DNA of 43,048 nt from Candidatus Aminicenantota bacterium (GTDB lineage Bacteria; Acidobacteriota; Aminicenantia; Aminicenantales; UBA4085), in assembly GCA_022866045.1 (NCBI GenBank), contig JALHTW010000320.1:1-43048 (forward strand), read 5' to 3'. Below the pieces are notes generated by a model. The model was given only the letters and a program-made list of their open reading frames with translations, did no database searches and had not been told where the DNA came from. How positions within the stretch are numbered: position 1 is the first letter of the stretch; each line of letters opens with the position of its first letter. Below are positions 21,100-27,974 of the stretch, piece after piece. The translations under genes and the position numbers were made by a program.

Positions 21100-22381
21100 G
21101 TGAAATTCCTGATTAAGAACGGCCGGGTCGTCGATCCCAAGTCCAACACCGATGAAACGCTCGATATCTTGATTGGCTGGCAAGATCGCCGACCTCAAGG
21201 CCAAGATCGAATCCAAGGACGCGACCTTGATCGATGCCTCGCGGTTCGTTGTCGCCCCCGGCTTCATCGATATGCACGTCCATCTGCGCGTACCCGGGCA
21301 GGAACATAAAGAGACTATCGAGACGGGCATGCGCGCGGCGGCCAAGGGGGGCTTCACGTCCATCTGCGCCATGCCCAACACGTCGCCGGTGAACGACGAT
21401 CCCGAAGTGACCGAATACATCCTTGCCCAGGCAGGACGGCGGGCCATCGTCAACCTCTATCCGATCGGGGCCCTGACAAAAGGGCTGCTGGGCGCGGAGC
21501 CTGCGGATATGGCCGGCCAGGTCGCGGCCGGCGCCATCGCTTTCTCAGACGACGGGAAATGCATCCAGAACAGCCGCGTCATGCGGCAGGTGCTCGAATA
21601 TTCAAAATCCCTGAACACGCTCGTCATCGACCACTGCGAAGACAAGTCTTTGAGCGAAAACGGCGTCATGCACGAAGGCGCGGCTTCGCTGCGATTCGGC
21701 TTGCCCGGCATACCGGCGGCGGCCGAAGACATCATGATCGCCCGAGACATCATCCTGGCCGAAAGCCTGGGCGCTCAGGTCCACATCGCTCACCTCAGCA
21801 CGAAAGGCGCGGCGCATCTCGTCCGGGAAGCGAAGAAGAGGAAGGTGAAGATCACGGCCGAAGCCACACCGCATCACATCGTCCTCAACGACGGCTATCT
21901 TAAAGACTTCGAGACGAACTATAAAGTGAATCCTCCTTTACGGAGCCCGGAGGACGTCCAGGCCCTGATCAGCGCCGTCAAAGACGGCACCGTGGATGTG
22001 TTCGCCACGGACCACGCCCCGCATACCGCGAAAGAAAAAGACGCCGCGTTCGACAAAGCGCCGTTCGGGATAGTCGGACTGGAAACCGCGGTCTCGCTCC
22101 TTCTCGACAAGCTGGTCAACAATAACGTGATCTCCCTCGCCCGTTTCATCGAGATGATCTCTACGATACCCGCTCAGCTCCTCGGTCTCAAGAACAAGGG
22201 CCAGATCGCCGTCGGGGCCGACGCCGACCTGACAATCCTCAATCTTCACAAAGAGGTCGTCGTGGACGTCAAGGCGTTCTCCTCCAAGAGCAAGAACAGC
22301 CCGTTCCACGGTTGGAAACTGAAGGGCGCACCCGTGATGACGATCGTGGCCGGCAAAATCGTTTATCCGTTTGCCGGATGA
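21100..22381 (+). CDS. pyrC: Dihydroorotase, interrupted by an apparent frameshift near the N-terminus
   Basis: Two frames together make one class I dihydroorotase. From GTG 21100 (GAGGAGG upstream) the frame reads 'MKFLIKNGRVVDPKSNTDETLDIL'; then at about 21170-21178 the homologous continuation 'AGKIADLKAKIESKDATLIDASRFVVAPGFIDMHVHLRVPG' moves to the frame at 21173. One extra base (or a 2-base loss) explains it. The body keeps the metal ligands: 'DMHVHLR', 'DHCEDKSL', 'HIAHLSTKGA', 'TAEATPHHIVL' and 'FATDHAPHT'. It catalyses carbamoyl-aspartate cyclisation in pyrimidine synthesis. Sequencing error or true mutation cannot be told apart here. The stop overlaps the rnc ATG. Confidence 0.88.
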
Positions 22382-23145
22382 TAGGAAAATATTTGAGAAA
22401 AAAGAAAAAAGGGATCGTTTCTGAGGTCGAGAAGGCCATCCGGCATCATTTCCGGAACAAGGACCTCCTTCTCCAGGCGCTCACCCACAGCTCCTTCGCC
22501 TACGAAAGCCAAGCGAGGATCAGGGACAATGAGCTGATGGAATTCCTTGGGGATTCCGTCGTCGGCCTGATCGCGGCCGACTTCTTCTACGGCTCGTACC
22601 CCGACGTCACCGAGGGCGACCTGTCGAAGCTCAAATCGTCCGCCTCAAGCACGATCGCCCTGGCTGAATTCGCCCGACAGATCATGCTCGACAAGTTCGT
22701 GAGGCTGGGACGGGGAGAAGAAAAAAGCGGCGGCCGGAAAAAGGACAGCATCCTCGCCGGGACCTTCGAGGCCATCTTGGGCGCGATGTACCTTGATACC
22801 GGGTTTGAGGCGGCGCGGAATTTCTATCTTCAGCTCCTCCGGGGTTCCTTCAAGAAGATCAAGGACGAAAAGCAGCTCGACATCAACAACTACAAGTCGG
22901 CCCTTCAGGAATTCCTCCAAAAAGAAGACCTGCCAGCCCCCCATTATAAAATGCTGAAGACGAGCGGACCCGATCACAAGAAGGAATTCATCATCGAGGT
23001 CTTCGTGAACAAGACGTCATTGGCCACCGCCAGCGGTCCATCCCGGAAAGCCGCCGAGCTCAAAGCGGCCGAACAGGCCCTCAAGAGCTTCTTCGGGAAG
23101 AAGATCAAGTCTCTGACCCAAGAAACGTTCATCTTCAAAAAGTGA
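22378..23145 (+). CDS. rnc: Ribonuclease III
   Basis: 255 aa from ATG 22378, which forms an ATGA overlap with the pyrC stop; the track's earlier start lies inside pyrC. The endonuclease domain carries 'ALTHSSFAYES' and the signature 'NELMEFLGDSVVGLIAADFF', with catalytic acids again at 'LAGTFEAILGAMYLDTGF'. A C-terminal dsRNA-binding domain follows ('NNYKSALQEFLQKEDLPAPHYKMLKTSGPDHKKEFIIEVFVN...GPSRKAAELKAAEQAL'). It processes rRNA precursors and structured mRNAs. All catalytic residues appear intact. Confidence 0.95.
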   Translation: MIGKYLRKKKKGIVSEVEKAIRHHFRNKDLLLQALTHSSFAYESQARIRDNELMEFLGDSVVGLIAADFFYGSYPDVTEGDLSKLKSSASSTIALAEFARQIMLDKFVRLGRGEEKSGGRKKDSILAGTFEAILGAMYLDTGFEAARNFYLQLLRGSFKKIKDEKQLDINNYKSALQEFLQKEDLPAPHYKMLKTSGPDHKKEFIIEVFVNKTSLATASGPSRKAAELKAAEQALKSFFGKKIKSLTQETFIFKK

Positions 23146-23154
23146 TCCTCTCCT

Positions 23155-23805
23155 ATGGCCAAGTGCTCCCGTTGTCAGCAGAGAAAAGCCAAGCGCCGCT
23201 GTCCCGGACTAAGAAACGATCTCTGCCCCCTGTGCTGCGGGCTTTTGCGGGAAAAGGAGGTTACCTGTCCGCCGACGTGCCGCTTCCTGGCCGAACACAA
23301 ACCCTATCAGGAAAAAAGAATCCTGGAGAAAAAGCAGGCGGCGCCGGCGAGAGCGGGGCGCAGACAGGATGATTTCCTCAAGGATGAGCGGATCGCCTGG
23401 CTCGCCTTGAATATCGAAGCTCCGCTTAAGGAGATCGGAGAGCGAAATCCGTCCTTTACGGACGCCGAGGCCATCCTGGCCCTGGAATACGCGAAAGAGA
23501 AACTGGCCAAAGGCCGGAGCATCCTTTTGATACCGGGCGAAGACCGCAAACCTGGAAACGAAGTCGGCGAGGCAATCTTCCAGAGCGTGGAAAACTGCAA
23601 GTATGAGGGGAACGTGATCCTGACCGCGGCGGCGGAGAGCTATAAGAGCGAAGAAAAGGTCCGGTGCTTGGACCGCCTGATCCTAGCGGCCAAAACATGG
23701 GCTCGGGAGAATTACACGGGCCGCGCCTACATCGATCATCTCCGGGAACAATTTGCCCAGATCGCAGAGATGTCCCGCACGTCCAAGGTCATCACCCCCC
23801 GATAA
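23155..23805 (+). CDS. Cys-rich zinc-ribbon-like protein of unknown function
   Basis: 216 aa. The first ~45 residues have a dense Cys pattern: 'CSRCQQRKAKRRCPGLRNDLCPLCCGLLREKEVTCPPTCRFL'. This likely binds one or two zinc ions and is a pattern I know from uncharacterised acidobacterial-type proteins. The remaining ~170 residues are helical and soluble ('FTDAEAILALEYAKEKLAKGRSILLIP', 'RCLDRLILAAKTWARENYTGRAYIDHLREQFAQIAEMSRTSKVI'), with no named family recognised. It follows rnc by 9 nt, so RNA-related function is possible but unsupported. Confidence 0.75.
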   Translation: MAKCSRCQQRKAKRRCPGLRNDLCPLCCGLLREKEVTCPPTCRFLAEHKPYQEKRILEKKQAAPARAGRRQDDFLKDERIAWLALNIEAPLKEIGERNPSFTDAEAILALEYAKEKLAKGRSILLIPGEDRKPGNEVGEAIFQSVENCKYEGNVILTAAAESYKSEEKVRCLDRLILAAKTWARENYTGRAYIDHLREQFAQIAEMSRTSKVITPR

Positions 23806-23815
23806 TCCGCTCGGA

Positions 23816-23843
23816 GAAGGGCCTCGGTCTCTCGGAGCCCTTT
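23816..23843. terminator. Bidirectional terminator between convergent genes
   Basis: AAGGG-C-CTC pairs with GAG-CCCTT around a GGTCTCTCG loop, followed by TTTACTTA on the + strand. It lies exactly between the Cys-rich gene (+) and the AI-2E-type transporter (-). Confidence 0.5.
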
Positions 23844-24864
23844 ACTTACTCAGCAGCGCATCCAGAAACTTCAATTCAGGAAAATTGCCGCAGATGATCT
23901 TCAGGATGACCATCATGGGCACAGCGAGGATCATGCCCGGGATGCCCCACAGCCACCCCCAAAAGAAAAGGGCGAATAGGATGGACAAGGGACTGAGCCC
24001 CAATCCCTTCCCCATGATCTTCGGCTCGACAATCATTCCGATCACGCCGTCCACGATGACTAGGACGACGAGGACCCAGACCGCCTTCCAAAAGCTATCG
24101 AACTGAAGCATGGCCCATAAGAACGGGAAAACCTTGGCGATGAGGGAGCCGATGTTGGGAATGTAATTGAGAAGGACGGTCACGACACCGAAAAGCACGG
24201 CGAAATCCACGCCGAAAATAACAAGGATGAGCACCGCCAGGAGGCCGGAGACGATGCTGATGACGGTCTTGAGGGCCAGGTATTTTTGGACCTGGTGGTC
24301 GATGTTCTCGACCATTTTGTTGAGTTGAAGCGCCCGGTGCGGACTGAAGGAATTCTTGATCTTGACGGTCAGCTTGCCTCGGCCCGCGAGCATGAAGATC
24401 AGGAAAATGAGGACCAAAAACAAGTTGGAAAAGAAAGAAACAACCGTTCCAAGAGAAGACAGGACAAACGCTCCGAGCTTATTGATGTCCAGACTCTCCA
24501 CCCAGGCAAACGGGTCCCATTTGGATTTCGGAAGTTTGAGCTGCTCCTGGAGCGAATTGACCATGGCGTTGAACTTTGGCCCGTATTTGGGAAATTCCGT
24601 GGCGAACTTCTCTCCACTTGAGAAGAAGATCACGCCCATGAGGTACAGGACGAAGAACGTGAAGAGGAGAATGATGACGATGGCCAGCGCCCGGGGAATT
24701 TTCAGCCTGTCCGTCAGAAAATCATGGACGGGCGAGAGCACAAAATAAAAGAAAATCGCCAAGAAAAAGGGAAAGAGCACGGGCTTGGCCAGTCGGAGGA
24801 CGACGCCGACGACGAAAATCGCCACGATACTGCTCGACAGAGTCAGTATTTTGTTCTTCTCCAT
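23842..24864 (-). CDS. AI-2E transporter (PerM/TqsA) family membrane protein
   Basis: 340 aa from ATG 24864 (AGGGAA just upstream); the track's 359-aa version adds an unlikely N-terminus. Seven to eight membrane helices are seen, with the family pattern 'VLFPFFLAIFFYFVLSPVHDFLTDRLKIPRALAIVIILLF', a soluble helical section (about 75-145), 'HRALQLNKMVENIDHQVQKYL', 'GVDFAVLFGVVTVLLNYIPNIGSLIAKVFPFL' and 'VEPKIMGKGLGLSPLSILFALFFWGWLWGIPGMILAVPMMVILK'. The family includes putative efflux and antiporter proteins; the substrate is unknown here, and a quorum-signal role should not be assumed. Confidence 0.9.
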   Translation of the reverse strand: MEKNKILTLSSSIVAIFVVGVVLRLAKPVLFPFFLAIFFYFVLSPVHDFLTDRLKIPRALAIVIILLFTFFVLYLMGVIFFSSGEKFATEFPKYGPKFNAMVNSLQEQLKLPKSKWDPFAWVESLDINKLGAFVLSSLGTVVSFFSNLFLVLIFLIFMLAGRGKLTVKIKNSFSPHRALQLNKMVENIDHQVQKYLALKTVISIVSGLLAVLILVIFGVDFAVLFGVVTVLLNYIPNIGSLIAKVFPFLWAMLQFDSFWKAVWVLVVLVIVDGVIGMIVEPKIMGKGLGLSPLSILFALFFWGWLWGIPGMILAVPMMVILKIICGNFPELKFLDALLSK

Positions 24865-24944
24865 GTTCCCTATTGTAATCGAGTTCAGGTTGGATTGTCC
24901 AACATCCCTCAGCCGAGCCAAGGGCGAATTCCTCGCCGGCCGGC

Positions 24945-25856
24945 CTATTTCTTCAAAGCCTTGACTATCGCTTCGAGATACTTCTCTCCTAAAGCCTCCT
25001 GACCGTCCTCGATCTTCGTGACACCGCAGAGATGATTTCCGGCCCGGGCGACAAAGACATTCTTGAGATACCGATCCTTGAAATGAGCGCCGCCGGGTCT
25101 TTCATCGACGGTCAGGCCATTTTTGGCGAAATTTCCGAGATATTGCTTCATCATCGCTTCCGCGTCTTCGGCGGACTTCGCCTCGATGAGAAAGCCATCG
25201 AACTCGTGTCCCGCTTGTCTATAGCTCGCCGTGAAACCGTTCCTCAAAAACTTGAATCCCATGAAGTTCGAACGGACGAACTTTTCGCTGTTGGCCACGA
25301 GCCCTTCTCTTGGAAAAGCCTTGAGGAGAGCAGGAAAGCCGCCCGTGTCTTTGATCTTGTCCGCGATGGACCCGGCAAAGAGCTTTAAAAACTCTTCGGT
25401 CTTCTCGCCGCCTTCATAGCATAGAAGCTTAATGTAAAAACGGCCGGCCAGAAAATTCAGCGTACCCTCTTCCTGATAGCCTTGGACGCCAATGGGCAGG
25501 AAACGGCTCTCGGGAAACCGTTCGGCGCTGTAGATGCCGAAGGCGTTCAGGTTCTTTCCCATATCGTAAATCTCGGCCGTAAGCACGGCTTTCGTTCGAC
25601 CTCCCTCGAACTGGGCGACGATCAATTCCTTGAAATCGTAGCTCAAATAGGCCTCGGCCGCCCCGTCGATATATTCATAAAGGGTTCCAGGATTATAGCC
25701 CTGGACGTCTTCGACGATCTTCCAATTCGCCACCCGGGGCAGAAGCGGGGCCAAGGAAGACGCCCCCGTTTTTTGCCCGCCTGGACCGGACGGAACGAGA
25801 AATCCGCACGAAATAATGACCAAGACAAACCCTTTTTTTAATGTCTTTAGCAGCAT
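24945..25856 (-). CDS. Secreted DUF6599-like protein
   Basis: 303 aa from ATG 25856, with AGGAG 8 nt upstream; the 437-aa track ORF reads back through the divergent promoter and is rejected. A signal peptide is present ('LKKGFVLVIISCGFLVPSGPGG'). The mature protein has 'GYNPGTLYEYIDGAAEAYLSYDFKELIVAQFE', 'AEIYDMGKNLNAFGIYSAERFPE', 'LNFLAGRFYIKLLCYEG' and 'FGFKFLRNGF'-like segments that I associate with the uncharacterised DUF6599 group common in acidobacterial-type genomes. Function is unknown. Its promoter shares its -35 region with the divergent DUF362 gene, hinting at co-regulation. Confidence 0.7.
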   Translation of the reverse strand: MLLKTLKKGFVLVIISCGFLVPSGPGGQKTGASSLAPLLPRVANWKIVEDVQGYNPGTLYEYIDGAAEAYLSYDFKELIVAQFEGGRTKAVLTAEIYDMGKNLNAFGIYSAERFPESRFLPIGVQGYQEEGTLNFLAGRFYIKLLCYEGGEKTEEFLKLFAGSIADKIKDTGGFPALLKAFPREGLVANSEKFVRSNFMGFKFLRNGFTASYRQAGHEFDGFLIEAKSAEDAEAMMKQYLGNFAKNGLTVDERPGGAHFKDRYLKNVFVARAGNHLCGVTKIEDGQEALGEKYLEAIVKALKK

Positions 25857-25889
25857 TTTTTGACTCCTGTTTATGTCGGTCCGAGCCTT

Positions 25890-25918
25890 ACTATAAACGC
25901 AACGGACAAGATTGACAA
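25890..25918 (-). promoter_or_regulatory. Sigma70-type promoter for the DUF6599-like gene
   Basis: On the - strand: TTGTCA (25918-25913), 17-bp spacer, TATAGT (25895-25890), about 34 nt before ATG 25856. The -35 overlaps that of the divergent promoter. Confidence 0.6.
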
Positions 25919-25940
25919 GAGCTCTGGGCTGGAGTAACTT
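25912..25940 (+). promoter_or_regulatory. Sigma70-type promoter for the DUF362-amrS-SpeE-like cluster
   Basis: TTGACA (25912-25917), 17-bp spacer, TAACTT (25935-25940). The -10 ends 7 nt before ATG 25948, so the mRNA may be leaderless. Confidence 0.5.
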
Positions 25941-25947
25941 GACATGG

Positions 25948-26844
25948 ATGTCCGTTTCGAAAGTCGTCATCGTCCGGGGAAAGGGCGTCCTGCCGCGGAA
26001 AGGCGAAGTGGACTCGAAGATCCTTTCGAGAATGTATGACCGCGGCGTCCGGCTTCTCACCGGGCAGAACGATATCAAAGAAGGATTACGTTCGATCTTT
26101 TCTCCCTCCGACCGTGTCGGGATCAAGGTCAACACGATCGCGGCGCCCGAACTCACCACGCCGCCCGACGTCAGCCTCCCCTTTGCCCGGCTTTTGGCCG
26201 CGATCGGGATCCCGGAGAAAAATATCGTCGTCTGGGACCGGACGAACAGAGAGCTCAAGGAGGCAAAGTACCGCCTGAATATCGGCGGCAGCAGCTTTCA
26301 AATCATGGGGACGGATACGGCGGGCGCGGGATACCCGGATGAGCCTCTCATCCATCTTAGCATCGGAAGCCTGTTTTCCACGATCCAATCGAGCCTCATC
26401 ACGGCCTCGGTCAGCTTCGCCATTTTGAAAGACCACGGCATGGCCGGGATCACAGCCGGCATGAAAAATTACTTCGGCGTTATCCACAACCCGAATAAAT
26501 ACCACGACGACAGCTGTAATCCATTCGTGGCCGAGCTCTTCGACACTTCGCCGATCAAAGGCAAGCATCGCCTCACGATCCTCGACGCCCTTGTCGTCCA
26601 ATATCACAGGGGGCCTTCCTATCACGCGCGGTGGGCCGAAACCTGCGAAACCCTCATCTTCAGCACTGATCCTGTCGCGGCAGATTCGACCGGCTGGCAG
26701 ATCGTCGAAAAGCTCCGGAAGGAGAAAAGTCTCCCTTCCTTGGAGGAAGACAAACGGCTTCCTCTCTATATCCGGACAGCGGAACGGATGGGGCTGGGCA
26801 AGGCGAATCCGGCCGATATTCAGGTCATCGAGGAAGCGGTATAA
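25948..26844 (+). CDS. DUF362 domain protein
   Basis: 298 aa from ATG 25948; the track start at 25912 lies within the -35 element. The DUF362 pattern is clear: 'DRVGIKVNTIAAPELTTPPDVSLPFARLLAAIGIPEKNIVVWDR', 'FAILKDHGMAGITAGMKNYFGVIHNPNKYHDDSCNPFVAELF', 'RLTILDALVVQYHRGP', 'TDPVAADSTGWQIVEKLR'. No ferredoxin-type cysteine cluster is fused, unlike many DUF362 proteins, and no Tat signal is seen. Biochemical function of the family is unknown. It is 8 nt before the Tat-tagged AmrS gene, and the two are probably cotranscribed. Confidence 0.88.
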   Translation: MSVSKVVIVRGKGVLPRKGEVDSKILSRMYDRGVRLLTGQNDIKEGLRSIFSPSDRVGIKVNTIAAPELTTPPDVSLPFARLLAAIGIPEKNIVVWDRTNRELKEAKYRLNIGGSSFQIMGTDTAGAGYPDEPLIHLSIGSLFSTIQSSLITASVSFAILKDHGMAGITAGMKNYFGVIHNPNKYHDDSCNPFVAELFDTSPIKGKHRLTILDALVVQYHRGPSYHARWAETCETLIFSTDPVAADSTGWQIVEKLRKEKSLPSLEEDKRLPLYIRTAERMGLGKANPADIQVIEEAV

Positions 26845-26852
26845 TTAAGAGC

Positions 26853-27974
26853 ATGAATAGACGGCATTTTTTCCGGCGAGCGGCGGGGGCGGGCGTCGTC
26901 CTGGGAACCGATCTCGGGCCGACGCTCAGAGATCTTTACGCCTTCGGACAAAAAGCCAATCTTTCGCATGTCGAAGCGCGATATTATAAGAGCCTGCCCG
27001 ACAGGGAGATCGAATGCGAGCTCTGTCCGCGCCGCTGCAAGCTGGGCGATAAGGAACGGGGCTACTGCGGCGTCCGGGAAAACGACGGCGGGACCTATTA
27101 CACGCTCGTCTATGGCAAAGCCTGCGCGATGCACGTCGACCCCATCGAAAAGAAACCTTTCTTTCATGTCCTGCCCGGGACGAATGCCCTGTCCATCGCC
27201 ACGGCCGGATGCAACGTCAATTGTAAGTTCTGCCAGAACTGGGAGATTTCCCAGGTCCGTCCAGAGCAAGTCGACCACTTCGACCTGCCTCCGGCCGACA
27301 TCGCCGAAACAGCTTCCACCTATCGATGTCCTTCGATCGCGTACACATACTCCGAGCCCACGGTATTTTATGAATATATGTATGACACGGCTGTTCTGGC
27401 CCGGCGCAAAGGCGTCAAGAGCGTCGTCGTTTCCGGAGGGCATATCAACCCCGAGCCTCTCGCGGCGCTGATAAAAGTCGTGGACGCCATCAAGATCGAC
27501 CTCAAAGCCTTTAACCAGGATTTCTATAAGAACTACGTCCGGGGCGATCTTCAGCCGGTGCTCGAAGCCATCCGATTAATCGCCAGGAGCAAGATCTGGC
27601 TCGAAATCGTCTATCTCGTCATCCCGACCCTGAACGACGCGCCCGAGGAGACCCGGAAGATGTCACAGTGGATCCAGAAGGAGATCGGGCCTGACGTTCC
27701 CGTCCATTTCACCCAATTCCACCCGATGTATCTCATCAAGAACTTGCCTCCGACGCCGGTTTCAACCCTCGAAAAGCTCCGGAAAATCGCCCTTCAAGAA
27801 GGGCTGCACTATGTCTATATGGGAAATATCCCCGGCCATGAGGGCGAGAACACGTTCTGTCCCAAATGCCGGAAGATCTTGATCCAGAGAAACGGTTTTG
27901 AGATCGAAACGAACGCGCTCGAGGGAGGGAAGTGTCCCAACTGCCAAAATCCGGTCCCCGGAATCTGGGCTTAA
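26853..27974 (+). CDS. amrS: AmrS-type radical SAM protein with Tat signal
   Basis: 373 aa. The radical SAM cluster motif is C-x3-C-x2-C in 'AGCNVNCKFCQNWEIS'. Family-specific parts are the N-terminal 'CELCPRRCKLGDKERGYCGVREN', 'YTYSEPTVFYEYMYDTAVLARRKGVKSVVVSGG', 'AIKIDLKAFNQDFY' and the C-terminal CxxC pairs 'FCPKCRK...CPNCQNPVPGIW', all typical of the AmmeMemoRadiSam system protein. The first residues 'MNRRHFFRRAAGAGVVLG' form a twin-arginine signal, implying folded export with its iron-sulphur cluster. The Memo and AMMECR1 partners are not in the window; neighbours are DUF362 and a SpeE-like membrane protein. Substrate unknown. Confidence 0.9.
   Translation: MNRRHFFRRAAGAGVVLGTDLGPTLRDLYAFGQKANLSHVEARYYKSLPDREIECELCPRRCKLGDKERGYCGVRENDGGTYYTLVYGKACAMHVDPIEKKPFFHVLPGTNALSIATAGCNVNCKFCQNWEISQVRPEQVDHFDLPPADIAETASTYRCPSIAYTYSEPTVFYEYMYDTAVLARRKGVKSVVVSGGHINPEPLAALIKVVDAIKIDLKAFNQDFYKNYVRGDLQPVLEAIRLIARSKIWLEIVYLVIPTLNDAPEETRKMSQWIQKEIGPDVPVHFTQFHPMYLIKNLPPTPVSTLEKLRKIALQEGLHYVYMGNIPGHEGENTFCPKCRKILIQRNGFEIETNALEGGKCPNCQNPVPGIWA

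Noticed and set aside
23842-24864. Naming the transporter as an autoinducer-2 exporter
   Set aside because: The family is functionally mixed and no luxS or quorum gene is present in the window.
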